Shown here piece by piece: positions 45,440 to 60,200 of a stretch of DNA of 64,000 bases; positions within the stretch are counted from its first letter, which is position 1; every line of letters starts with the position of its first letter. The stretch covers positions 36,293,001 to 36,357,000 of the forward strand of contig NC_090291.1 in the NCBI RefSeq assembly GCF_037392515.1, given 5' to 3'. The notes under the pieces were generated by a model. That model made no database searches, had not been told where the DNA came from, and saw only the letters and a list, made by a program, of their open reading frames with translations. The position numbers and the translations under genes are program-made. Source of the stretch: Haliotis asinina. Taxonomy: Eukaryota; Mollusca; Gastropoda; Lepetellida; Haliotidae.

Positions 45440-47999
45440 TGAAACAGAAATAGAATGAAGTACCTATCTTAGTTACTGGGAATACTGTTTTATCCTTGAA
45501 AGATAAGAGGTGCTGTGTCTAGAAATTTCGTGAGTTTATAATTGCACACAACTTTTATATTTCTGCTTTCCTTTATCCGTTCAAGGCGACGATTCGTTAC
45601 AATTCAGTTTTTATTCCGTTCATGTAGGCCATCGGCCCAAAACTACATACGTCTACGCACATGTCATAGACAAGTTTTGTTTGTTGGTATGTTTTTCAAC
45701 GCCGCACTCAGCAATAGTCCAGATATTCGGTTTTATTGAAGGATCAGTAAAATACATGTTTTTAATGCGTAGGTGTTTGATAAAGTAAAAAGTGCAAGTG
45801 AAATCTGTTTTTAATTCTGCGTGTCATGTAATGGACAAGATTTTGAGTGGGCGAAGACACCTGCCGTGTTGGCGAGCGATAACGGGTCTCCCACTTCGCA
45901 CCATTACAACCTCGTCTTTTATCTACTGCCACATAAATTAGAAATTAACTATCAGTATGTTCAAGTTAAGAATGTCTTTGAAACAGCCAAATCGTGTGCG
46001 ACAAAATCCAGCATATAACAGTGCCCTATGAATTTAACCATCGACCTCGCGATGTCCTAATTCTTTCAGTTTTTCATGATATAAGAGGAAATCGGGAATA
46101 TGTGTTGGCAGGAGGTCATTTATTATCCATACTACGATAAATATTGGTCACATAATACCAGTCATAACTCCAAGAATTGCAGAAAACAATAACGCAATAC
46201 AGAAACAGTGATAATAAAACAGTAAAAATATGGACGATGAGATAGTTACTGCGGTGTACGTCTTGCCGCAATGGGAATAAGGACGTATGGGGTTTTCAAC
46301 GTTGACTATACAAGTGACAGATTTCATTTCAGATCCATGAGAACTCTGCTAAGAACAGAGTTACTCGTGCAATTCAGATATATATTTAACAGTGTTCTAT
46401 TACTGCAGATCTTTGTATACAGTCGATAACCTAGATCCTTTGAAAGATCTAATAATTTCTTTATGATTACTCGTTATATAAGTACTTAGTTGCTTAGAGA
46501 GCGTGTTTTGTTCACTGTAAAGCTTAATAGAAATACCTTTAACGAAACAATTTCAAACCCTACCGAATTTTCCAGTTTGTTTACAAACCGCCAAAGAAGT
46601 ACTGCGTGCGGAGTCAGGCAACTTATACTTCATTTTTTATTCAGATTTTGTGAAAGGACATTAATTAGTGACACATATGAGCATGTATGATGTCAATCAT
46701 AGGGTTTGGGTACATAATTGAGTTTACTTTTATGCCGCACTCAGCAATGTTCCAGCTGTATGGCGGGTTTTGGTATATAAAATATTCAAACCTCTTCATT
46801 CGTTTGTACAACGTCCTTATGAAATATTTCATATTCGCTGTCTATTTCCTTTTCAAAAGACGAACACATTGTTATGGAATTGAAAATTACAGACATGCCA
46901 AAGTCAATGTTATTCGCACATCTGACATGTAATGTGTATCTCCTTATTCGATACGCTTGGCTGACAAATCAGATCTGACAAATCAAAATACCATGTCATA
47001 ATGATACCAGATACAAGCAGACATGGTTAGATCATGTAATTATTCATTTCTAATCACGATAAAAATGTATAGGTGACAAACACTGAGACAGAGGCCCCGA
47101 GTGTCTGTTATCAAGGACGATGGTATTACGTGGGCGGCCTCTATCAAACAAGGCAATACTGACTGGGCGAACGGTGCCGAAAAAGACAATATCGTATAAA
47201 CGACATTGTGGGTTGCAAATTGCATAGAGTAAAGCAAAATTGCGTGATTGATTATTAGTGACAATTCAATATTATGTGCGTTTAGAAAGGTAGTATTGCG
47301 TTGGAGGTATCTACCGTAGAAAATGCGATTTTGCAAATGGCGAGTGTATTGATGACATAAATAGAGAAAGTCAGTGGTGCGTGGATGACATGTAACTTGA
47401 GTAACAACAACTCATTGATGTCAAGTATAGAGAAAGTCATTAATGACTAGTGACTAAACAAATTTGGAAGACAAATACAAAGGAAGTCAATATTACCCAA
47501 TCAACCCAATCAACTCCCTTTGTCATACGACCTTGTAAAGATTTTGTCACTCTGAATCTTTATGCCTAGATACAAAATGAAACATAGACCGACAATGTCA
47601 GTATTGCTTTGGCAACAAGTATCTTGAAGGGCAATAATGCATTGATGACAAGTACAGCGTACGTCGGTTCTGCGTTAGTGGCAAGTATCTTGAAGGGTAA
47701 TCATACATAAATGAAGACAAACGCAGAGAAAGTTCAAACTGGGTGGATGATTCGTATCAAGAAGGGCAAGAACGCAGTGTTGACAAGAAGACAGAAACTC
47801 AATAAATGAAAGCGGTTAGTGTTTGCCAAGATCGTTGTCCAATTTTGTCTTTGACGAGAACACATCTTTCTAAATCACTATCAAGTATTTACAGTTAAAA
47901 TACCAAAGATACCAGCTTGTCAAACGCATGGTGCAGGTCAAAATATGGAACAACTTCCCAGCCACTGATGCATCAAATCTTGCAATTTGAAATATGAAA

Positions 48000-48000
<1 letters not shown>
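45440..48000. other. Intergenic with SINE scraps
   Basis: SINE tails in minus orientation near 45690-45735 (GCCGCACTCAGCAATAGTCC) and 46733-46770. No exon recognised. Confidence 0.5.
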
Positions 48001-48800
<800 letters not shown>

Positions 48801-49470
48801 TACTGCATATTCAATCCAGATTGACAAGAGAGAGTGTGCCATGTTACCAGTAAAACAACTGATTTCCACAATGTTGGGGTATGACATTTTACGTTCATTG
48901 TGTTCCACTGCGCTTGCTTTGACTACCTCCTAACACATTTTGTAAGGGGTTGAATGTTGATAAATCATTAAGAAAATGCTGTTTTCTTAATCCACAGAAT
49001 TAGAAGTCTTTCCGGTATGTGGGGCGTAATTTATTACATATGTTTATATTGAGTTGAGTCGTTATACTGACATAAACAGAAAAATATCGTTCAGAAACAG
49101 TTGTGCGAATGTCAGGTCAAACAGCAGCTTTATCTGTTCCCTTCGAGACAGTGTGCGACCTATGACCTTTGTGTGGGAGATGGTGAGATAACTGAAGCGA
49201 TAAGAAGAAAAATATGTTTTAGTTGCATTAGTCTCCCTTTTCAATGATTTTAATGAAAGGAAAATCATAATTCAACTCTTAATAATGTAAAATATTACCC
49301 AACATGTTTTTCAAAGATTTTGGAATATTTATATGACTACAAGATCTTGTAAGCTATCAGCATGTTAATGTTACTGATCGCGAGTTATCTCCCTTTTATT
49401 TCACTCCGTTAAGTAATCTTGGTAACAAACTGGAACCAGAAAGAAACGCAGGTGTCACGTGACCTTTTCC
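48801..49470. other. Upstream region of the ShK/VWC gene
   Basis: No coding signal. It should contain the distal promoter, but no element beyond the TATA candidate can be named. Confidence 0.45.
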
Positions 49471-49478
49471 TATAATAG
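49471..49478 (+). promoter_or_regulatory. Candidate TATA box of the ShK/VWC gene
   Basis: A TATAATAG motif lies 52 nt upstream of the ATG at 49523, so transcription could start near 49500 with a very short 5' UTR. Position and sequence fit a metazoan core promoter. No initiator was verified. Confidence 0.4.
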
Positions 49479-49522
49479 CGCGTGAGCTGTGGCGAAAAGA
49501 CAGAGTGCATTAGAAAGTCATC

Positions 49523-49592
49523 ATGAACAGGGCCCTTTGTTTGGCCTTGGCTCTCATTGTCGCCACCCAGGCGTCGACAGTAAGGAAAAAAG
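49523..49592 (+). CDS. Exon 1: signal peptide
   Basis: Begins at ATG and encodes MNRALCLALALIVATQAS plus TVRKK, a classic hydrophobic leader with likely cleavage after Ala or Ser. It ends on GTAAGT in phase 1. Confidence 0.88.
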
Positions 49593-52500
49593 GTAAGTGG
49601 TTTTTGAAACATTTGGATTTCAAAAGCTATAATTAAATAGTTATCAAATATATTCACATTCGTAATTTATCCCTATTTAGGAATTTATCTTTCAATGTTT
49701 TCATTTTTTTCCAAATTAAAACCTAAACATCCTATTAGAATGATTATTTGAGTTAAGTGAGTGAGTGAGTTTTGTTTTATTTAGCATTTAGCAATATTCC
49801 AGCAATATTCCAGCAATATTCACGACTGGGTATACCAGAAGTGTGCTTCACGCATTGTACCCATGTTGGGAATCGAACCCGGGTCTTCAGCGTCACAAGC
49901 GAACGCTTCGGCTAATAGACTACCACGCGCCTCGATTACATTTAAGACGCCGAGAGCAAGTCATACACGGCTATATAACGATATCAATGTACTTTTTATT
50001 TGATTCTTACTCGTGGATGTTTAACTGATATTTCCCTCTACATCTGTGAAAAGACGGGGTTTTTTTATCAAGAACTTTTGGTATAAAGTTATCAGCACAA
50101 TAGTGATTCATAAGAACATGCTCATACACGGATTCGTACAATGGACTTAGAAGAGGTTTGTAGAAAAGGTTTTGTAGCACTAATTTACTTCCACGTGAAA
50201 GGATTTTATATAATTCCGATTGATTAAAATTTAAGAACTAACGTCAAACTAACTTCTGCCAACGCATGCAAGCGGTATTGATGGTATGTTCGACTGTTCA
50301 AATGATTTATACACCGGTGTAGACTGTTCAAATAACGGCAACATATGTTGTGTTTAGAGACTGCTAGATTACAATAAAACAGTTGGCGTATCTCTCAGTG
50401 GAGATAGACAAGGGAGGTCAGAGGTGCGCCTCTCTTGTGGGTCACTGTCCATGTTCATGTAATGTGTTATCATGATTAGCCTCAGGTCCTATTTGAAAAG
50501 TTCTTGTTTATGCCTGTAACTTCAAGAACAACAATAGTCTCAACGATAATGACGATAACAACAGCCAGGAACTGATGTTCCTATTATTTTTTAAATGCAC
50601 AAAAAGTGATTTAAAATCGAAGGCAATTTCTTGAAACCAGTCATATTTTGGGTTTTATTTTGTTTCCTTGTTTCAAAGAACATGTTTAGTTTTATTTAGT
50701 GGAACCGATGCAGACTATTATTAATACATATGTCTTTTCGGTTACAGAAAAAAGAGCAGATCCTACAGGTAAGTTGGTATCATTGACTAGTGTGGACTGG
50801 TATAGAGGTGGTTTCTGCGGGAAAATGTTTCCAAAGCATATAGTACACATTGATTACATGAAGATGTACCCACCTGTATATGGTGTGGATACACATTTGC
50901 TGTGAATATAATTACTCTTAGTACTATATATTTCCTTTGCAAGTGACTGGCACACCAAAGGAGAATGAACCGATTCCACTTTGTTGACAAATCATATAAT
51001 TTATAGATGAGCAAAAAAAAAGAACTGTTGAAATTTAATACAGAAATTATGCTTACAATAATACGGTATTCGTTTTCTGTTAATGGTTTGAGCCTCCCGG
51101 GACGGGTTAGTTTCTAAATGGACTGACAGATTCTCAAATTCACCTACCTAAAATCTAAACATATTTATGAAGATATTCATCATATTTCATGATAATGAAT
51201 TATTTAATGAATAATTCACTGGTAATGATGAATTACCAGTGGATAATAAACTACGTTGCTTGTCAAACCTAAATTATTTGCGGGCAGGTAAGTTTGGTAA
51301 GGGCTGGGAAGTTTTATATCTAACCAGCCCTGTGGTCTGGCTGAAACGATTCAGAGTGATACACAAATCCACACCTCAAATACGTTTATTGGATTTCTGC
51401 AATGACGTGAAATATTATGACGTCTATTTGTGTTCTATTTAGTAGATACATGCGTGGACAAAGTTGATTGCTCAAAGTACGCAAGCGGCGTGTGTAAAGA
51501 CTATGCCGACTGGGCGAAAGACAACTGTCCAGCATTCTGTGGAATATGCAAACGTAAGTCCTACGTACAGCCTGTGTGTTTCCTGTGAGTGAGTGAGTGA
51601 GTGAGTGAGTGAGTGAGTGAGTGAGTATTTAACGTCACATCGGCAACGTTTCAGCCATATCGTGACGAGATTTTTGACGCTAACGTGTTTGCTGTGTATG
51701 TAACCTCGTGGTGTGGGTTTTCGGTCACTTAAGAATAGTCGTTGTTGTCTAGATTGTCGCCTGGAAAAATATAAATCATGTCACTAGCTTGTAAAGGTTA
51801 AATTTGACCAATACAGAAGACATTCTTGAAGAATTTACAAAGTCTATGTGAAATAGGACATAACGTTACAGCTCTAGTGGGCACGCAGTACGTCCGACAA
51901 CCTTTGGCGATTGCACAACGATAGGTTTAACATGTTTTCTATTCATATCTTGTATTCCGATACAGAGAGACACAAGAATTGGGTTGCATGTTAACGCAAT
52001 TCAGATATGTGTGTCATTAATCAAAACAACAAAATTACTGAACACCAAAGGAGATTTATAGTCTATGGATATATCTACATCATATGAAGCATGTATATAT
52101 GCGTTTTCATTATCTTACTGACTACTCTGGGACCTCATTTCTATTATTTTCACAATCATAACGAATGGGACGATGTTCATCAATATCTTCAGCGTTCAGT
52201 GGACCCGTGAAGTTTCAGGTTTGAACTGGTCTTCAGGAAGTGGTCTCAGTGAGACTCGCTGTCAGCTGACGCGAGGCATCGAATCCTAACTGCTTAGATC
52301 GATGCTCACAATGTCCATCACTGGATGATCTGGACAGGCCTCGATTTTATATAGACTGTTTTCACATGGCTGGAACGTTGCTGATAGTGGAGTTACCAAA
52401 CAAACAAATAAACATGTCGTGTTCACTGACTCTTCCAGCACTGCACACAACTGCCCCTCCGCCTTGTGAAGATGGTTTGCCCAACTGCCCAGAGTACGGG

Positions 52501-54102
52501 CTAGACGCGTGCACAAAGTTCGCTCCCTGGGCCCATGAAAACTGTCGCAAGTACTGTGGCTTCTGTCGTAAGTATTATTGTAAATTCGGCGATAACTTGA
52601 CATTTATTGACGCGTGGATGACCATTGGTCTCTGTGAATGTCAGTATATGTGTGATCGGTAATGTGTATGTGTTTGAGTGTGTGTGAAGAAGAGGGTTAT
52701 GTGTGTGAGTGTGTCGGTATGATGAGTGTGTGTGTGTGTGCGTGTGCGTGTGCGTGTTCGTGTTCGTGTGCGTGTGCGTGTGCGTGTGCGTGAGTGTGAG
52801 TTTCTATAAATACTAAGGTTAGACGAGGGCAGAGGGACGATCAGTCCGTCATATATTCTGAATACACAATCCCCAATTCACTGAGTACATGTACTGATCC
52901 GGAATTTGTTTGTTTAATTTAAGATGATGGTTCCGTGAACAGTACCACTTCATTGACGTGAACATATTTTTCATGTCACCATGATCTGACACCCTCTTTC
53001 AAGACTGTGTAGAACGTAAACCTTTCTGTTTTCAGAAGTACAGTCGACTGGATTCTGTAAGTATGCTAAATACTTTAGAATGGTTTGACAAAAATAAATA
53101 AGTACAACCGAAATGGTGCGAACATATCGCAGTCAGGACATACAAAACCTGTCGAACTATCGAGGACGCACTTTACAAAAATCAAAGCAGCGGGAAAAGA
53201 TTTGAAATTTATATTTGATTTTGAGTTTTGCAAATTTGCTAAAAATAACGGGAAACCAATCGAAATTACGTAAATGTCATTAAAGTAATTAACCGTGACC
53301 AAATCGAAAATACTAAACAATCAGCATACAATAGAAAGAATGAGAAATTTCGATTTTTTAATCAGCAAAACTCCAAAGTAGACATCTTAAGCTTACTTAT
53401 TTTTGTTTTCTTAGGATTGCTTTTATCATCATAGGGCATGTTGTTTTACAAAATTCATATTACGTTCCATAAATATAATTAAATGTTTCTCGGACATATT
53501 TTTTCCAACAGTGACGATGGCGGTAGGATTTTTTTAAATTTTTGATACAAAAATGTGACGAGGAAGGAACACATTTTTCTTCTTTCAGAAATAGCAAGTT
53601 TAGCAAGTGTTAATGAGTTGTAGATTCAGTCACACTCGTTCTTACAGGCACTCATTCTTATAGTGGACACATGGATGATCGAGACGCGGCCAAGTCATTT
53701 TAAAATGGCAATAAAAAACTTGCTACGAGCACAAATAAAAGTGACTCGCCGATGCCCGGGAAACATTTCATTTATTTATTTAGCCTTACCGTAAAGGAAG
53801 TGGTTGAATCTAATGACTGTGATGGGTAGTTTGAAGCTGGTGTTTCCTAAGGTGCTACCTTCTGCAGATGGTCAGTGCTATTACCAAGGGAAGAGTTACA
53901 ACCAAGGCGAAAAGTGGGAGGACGGCTGCAGCTACAGCTGTGAATGTGTGGACGGGTCGACCGGCGCCTACAAGTGTACAAACAAGTATGTATAATCAGA
54001 TCTCCTACCACTACCACCACTATACTTATGACATTCGTCGTAAGGGTGATGTGGTAGCCAAGTTGTTAAAGCGTTCGCTCGTCACGCCGAAGACCTGGAT
54101 GG

Positions 54103-54200
<98 letters not shown>

Positions 54201-57200
54201 TCTCAGCTACAGCAAATACTACCAACGCCATTACTACTACTACTGCTACTATACAACGTCACTACTACGACTAGTACTAGTATTGCAGCGTCTTCCCCTT
54301 CCGTCAACGAATTTTACGATTTCTGCTATTTTTACCATTATTTCTGCCAATACTACCATTACGTTATTACTCAATATTACTTAAAGTTATTATTTAAACG
54401 CTAAAACTACTGCTTCTTCAGTCATAACGGCCACTATCCCCACTACAGAGGCTACTTCCACTACCTCACTACTCCCGAACTTATCTACTGCCACCTGATC
54501 ACCACTACCCTCAGCTCATCAATAACTCCTGCCACTCTAATACAATGACACAACCAACTCGACATCCTCTATTGATATACAACTTGACAACAGTGTTAGT
54601 AGCCGTACCAAGACGTCGCTCTTAAATAAATTAGGAAACAAAGAAAGAAATATTGAATATCCACGGAACTGTCTCCCCGCTGATGTTCTACCACAGCATC
54701 CTGTGTTTTTAATTTAGATATCAGCTGAACAAACCTCTATTCTGTTTCAAAGTAGACATGTCAAGGAATGTGAATATTTCAACATGTGTTCCTTGTCCCA
54801 CCAGGTGCCCTGTGTATAATAATCTACCCTCAGCATGCACCCTGGTAGCCACCCAAGGTGACTGCTGTCTACATCCCGTCTGTGACTTTAACAAAAAGGT
54901 GGTGACCTCCCAGGGTTCAGCTCTTGGGCAAACGGCATCTGGAGTCAGTAAGTAACGTATCACGCTCACAACGTGGTGCACGAAGAATATCTTTATGCAC
55001 TACCAGTCTATTTGCCTATCCTTTAGACTGTGGTATACATTACAAATGTCATTCCTTGAACAGTAGTGAACACCAGCCATTGTTCATGCACTTTTACACT
55101 GTGTTGCGTGTTCACACTATCATTCCTAGAATGTGTATTCATAAACTATCGGCCTATATACATATCTCTCAGGCTGGAAATCCCAGTCCTCATACAGGTG
55201 AATGTGTGTGCGCGTGCGTGCACATGCGTGGGACTACCTCCAGAATTGCTAATTAGTGTTTTTTGTATTTTTTTGTTTTTATTTGTTTGCGTGTTCGTTC
55301 GTGCGTGTGTTTTGATTTATTTATATATCATATTCATAGCTGGCCTCCCAAGTAGCAATAATGATAATGTGTTTGTAGAGTCTGGCATTTTCACAACGCA
55401 CGTCAAACTGAACGATAATGCCATTCTTTAAAAGTTATACAGTTAACATTCTTACAGGAAGTGCTGTACATTTTCACAAGCCAAAGTATTGCCGCATTGA
55501 GTGCGTGCGCGTGCATATGTGTGTGCGTGAATCAGTGTAGTTGCGTATTCTAAGTTTACGCTTGGTTGGTTAGTGTGGAATTAGTCAACTCCAGCTGGTC
55601 ATTTTCTCTGATTTTCGTATTGTAGATGTATGCGTCTACAACGGCAAGAACTACTTCCAAGGCCAGACGTGGGTGGTTGGATGTGATCTGCGGTGCACAT
55701 GTAACGACGCTACCCAGGGATCGTACAGATGCCAGTCATAGTGAGTGAACCTTGGGTTACCTGTGATCAACATACGTCGTGGTCGTGTCTTGTATGGGCA
55801 TATCTCCAGTTTATAGGCCTTACGGTGGTTGTTCGTGAACGCACCAACTTTGGGAGAAATATACCTAAATGAAGCAACTATAGTTCATCAAGACTGGAAT
55901 TTGTTTTAATGAAGGTTTATGGAATGGGACAGAAGGCAAAGAAATAACCCTTGACAATAGTTTGCCTGTATACATGCTGTCCAAAGAATGGTGCTAATAC
56001 TAGTACAATAAGTGGAACTGGTAGCATACAAAGACAACGATCTCACTGGTTGATTTATGTAAGTCTCCTCATAAGACAACGACAACAACCTTTTCTCTCT
56101 AGTCTCTGTTTCTTTTTTCTCCCATTCTCGCTCTCTTTCCCTCTCTATCCCTTTTCTTTCTCTCCCTCGTTCTCCCTCTCTTTCTCTCTTCCCCTGCCCC
56201 CCACTTCTCTCTCATGCGTTGTTGTTCTGGAGTATATGGCAGACTATCCGACAACACTCCGCCTAGATTTGCAGTATTTCACGGTATGACATTTAAACTG
56301 ATAAGGTCTCTCGTGTCTGTAGATTGGGTTAATTAGACAACGTTCCATCTAACTAAAACAGCAATTGTCCTGTGTTTTAGCTGCCCCCAGTACGGCACGC
56401 TACCCTCTGACTGTGTCATGAGAAAGGATCCAGGTCAATGCTGTGAAACACCTCAGTGCACCTTCAGCAAGCAGTTTGGAAGTTTCTCAGGAAGTGGTTC
56501 CGTTAGCGGAGCGGGCATAAGTCAGTTGATCATACATTATCTAGTTCAATTTCAATCGAAGTATATATGTCTCCAAAACCATTTAACCTTGATTGACATT
56601 GGGGTAGCCCAGTGGTTAAAGCGCTCGATCGTCACACCGAAGAACCGGGATCGATTCCCCACATGTGGTGTTCCCCACTGTGATACTGTTAGAATGTTGC
56701 TAAATGCTGCGTAAAACTACCTCACTCACTTTACTTAGCATTCAGTGCCTCGTGGGTGAAAACACTACACATCAAATACGTATGTGAAATAACGTACGTA
56801 TAAGAACTAAACCATTACAACTATTGTTGATAGGACAGAAAATGTTTATTTTCTGATGATATAAGTCTTCCCATGTGATAAAACCTGGCGCGCCTGGGTG
56901 CAGCTCCTTACAAGGGTACGGTGTGTGAAGTCCTCCTATCGTGTCAACTGCCATTCATCACAAATGTCAGTGACAGGTTAACTGATAAATGTGACTGAGT
57001 TGGGTTTGGGGGCTTTTGGCAATATTCCAGCAATACCTCTGCCTGGAAAAACAGAAATGTGCTTCGCATATTATACTCATGTGGGAATCGAATACGGCTC
57101 GTCCTGGTGACGAGCGAACACATTAACCACTAAGCTACCCCACCGCCCCTAATCGATAAATTGGTGTTAGTGCGAGATCTGTAGAGTTACGGTTCGATCC

Positions 57201-60200
57201 CGTTGAGAAATCGTGTTTTCTTGCAAACATCTTACAGTAACATAGTAACTTGTTTTAATATGAGTAAGGAGTGTTAATAAATACAATAATCTATCGACTG
57301 TTTCAGCTATGCAAGGTCCCACCGCCGCGACAGCCTGTGTTGATAAAATACCCAACTGCCCACAGTATAGTAAGGATGCCTGTCCTAAATATCCAGGCTG
57401 GGCCGAGGCAAACTGCAAGAAATTCTGTGATCTGTGTCGTGAGTATCAACCTTTGGACCATGAAATCAACAAACAACAAGAACTGAAGCATAAGATAGGG
57501 TGCTGACAGCAACGACCAACAAACGTTCACAAATAGCCAACATTCGGAACATCAAACGGCACAGTTAGATGTCAGTCCGTTTCCAGGCATTACATCCTTC
57601 CATGATGAAAATGAAATGATTATTGGTGATAGTAGTAACACCTCTCCTCGGGTCCACTCGGTTTACTCCGACAAGATCATGTAGGGACGGGTTTTTGCTG
57701 CTCTGTTTGTAAATAATCCAGTCTGGACCAGACTATCCACTGATCACTTAGATCAGCATCAGTCTAAGCAGTTGGGTCAAAATGACATGCGTCAACCAAG
57801 TCAGCAAGCCTGACTACCCGATCCCGTCCGTTGCATCTACGACCATCATGGGTTGCTGAGGACCAGTTCTAGCCCGGCTCTTCAGTGGGGGAACGGTTTA
57901 TTGGTGTAGCCTTGATCTTTCAACATGCACAAGTAGCCTCGAATAAACCCATCTGACGTTACCATGAGAACCTACCGCATCACAATAAATGAATCATTAT
58001 TTCAATAACAACTGACAAATGACATGTTCAAAGCGCTGATATCCTTTCGGCGAAAAAGCGTTGTTTTTTTCGTTACAAGCATGATATTTAGAATAGCAAA
58101 TGTTCTAATTCCACATATGACAAACCTCATTTACTGTTAACCATATATATCATATATATTGAGAGTTGATTCCTGATTTCTGTTTGAACTCTGTTTTACT
58201 CCCTGTTGCCAGATCAAGCGCCACCGACCCCCGGACCGAATGGTAAGCAAATGGTTAATGATTAATATCAGAACATTTATAAACAAACGTTATTTGTTAT
58301 TAAATGGCCATAAATAACCCATGTAAAACTTAAAATGGTGTTTTGGTCAACACCACATGTAACTAGTTCTGATATTGTCAATATGTCAACATACGAGGAA
58401 TTACTTGTACCAATAACTACGTGGTCAAAGTCTTCTTTGATCCGGGTTCGGCTCAGCACATGGGTTCAATGCTTGCAGCCCATTCCGGGCGTCCCCCGCT
58501 GTAATATTGATGGAATTGCTTTTAGAAACTGTGTAAATACAAAACCACACATGTAACACAATACAGAAATATAAGTCTGACATTCACTGTTCCTGTGTAG
58601 ATGCATGCGTGTACCAGGGTCAGAGATACAAACAAGGACAGACATGGGCCATTGGCTGCGACCAACGATGTGTCTGTGAAAACGCAATCTATGGCTACTA
58701 TCGGTGCTCCAATACGTAAGTGTACCCATTCTTCCACCCCTTCACCATAAAAAGGATGACGACTCTGCCCCCTCCTCCTACCCTGAAATGGTAATTAGAT
58801 GTAACTAGAATTTAGAAATTGAAATTTATAAATTCACGATAGAAACCAACACCACAATATGCTTTTGTTTTAAGGGTATCATAATATCGTTGAAGATGGG
58901 TAATGGGCAAGCTGAAATTTGATTCACTTTCATTAATTCTACGTCATGGGTGCTCCTCTACACAGGTGCCCAACGTACGATAACCTACCTCCTCAGTGCC
59001 ACACTCAAAAGAAGGTCAGCGACTGCTGTGAAACAGTCAGGTGTTCATCCGGGTCTTTCTACTCCTCATCTACCAACCTTCAGACTATCGGCAGTGGAGG
59101 AGGCATCAACATCAACGGTGTGACATCCACAGGCTCAGGACAGGGAGGCACCTCCCTAGGCACGGGCATGCAGCCCCCTCAACTATGTAAGAGGAGTTAA
59201 TTGTTTATACCGCGCAAAGTTACCTTTGATTGACGAACATCTATTAACAAACTGGACTTCAGCTTCAAATATACTAAAAATAACTGCATACCGACTTGGT
59301 GTCTGCATGTTTATGGGTGGTAGCAAGTAGCCTTCTGAAACCTGTACAATGAGATGTTTTATATCAATTCCATCACAGACACACTCACTGTGTACACGCA
59401 TCGTGGTTGAGAGAATATTTTGTAAAAGACATGTAATTTCTAAATAATCAGAAACAAGAGCCCCTTTCTATTTATCAAATGTGCGATTTCGATCAGCTCT
59501 ATTGAAATATACTGAACAACAAAAGAAACGCGACTGTTTATTTATTTATTTATTTATTTTGTATTGTTTGGTTTTCTTGCTTTTTGGGGCTTTTTTTCGT
59601 TAAATACAAGACACTAACATAAGTACTTACTTTTATGAGATTTTACATTTTCGAAAAATGCGATTCTTTAGCTGTTCAGTGTAGATATGTTCTCGCTTGA
59701 AATAGTGGAACAGAGAAAACGCTGTAAAATTTGAATTTCACTCCACGAAAATGCATAACCTCCACATACTGACTACACGTGCCACATCGCATCACCTGTT
59801 TGACCTATTTCCTGTCGACAGCCGGGTGTCTTTACAATGGTCAGCTGTACGTTCAGGACCAGCAATGGGAAGATAATTGCGCCACCGTCTGTACATGCAA
59901 CGACGCTTCAACGGGAATATATGCATGCAGAGAAAGGTACTGACGCAAACCAGTAGTGTCACATGTCAGTGCACCAGTGATGCCACATGTCAGTACACAA
60001 GTAATGCCACATGTCAGTACACTAGTAATGTCACATGTCAGGACACCAGTAACCTTACACGTCAGTACACTAGTAACCTTATACGTCAGTACACTGGTAA
60101 CCTTACATGTCAGTACACCAGTAATGTTACATGTCAGTACATCTGTAATGTTACATGTCAGTACACCAGCAATGTTACACGTCAGTATACTAGTAACCTT

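Noticed and set aside
53868-54404. 178-codon frame with poly-Leu from 53868
   Set aside because: Wrong frame of exon 6 continuing into (ACT)n; the VWC frame with a donor at 53986 is correct.
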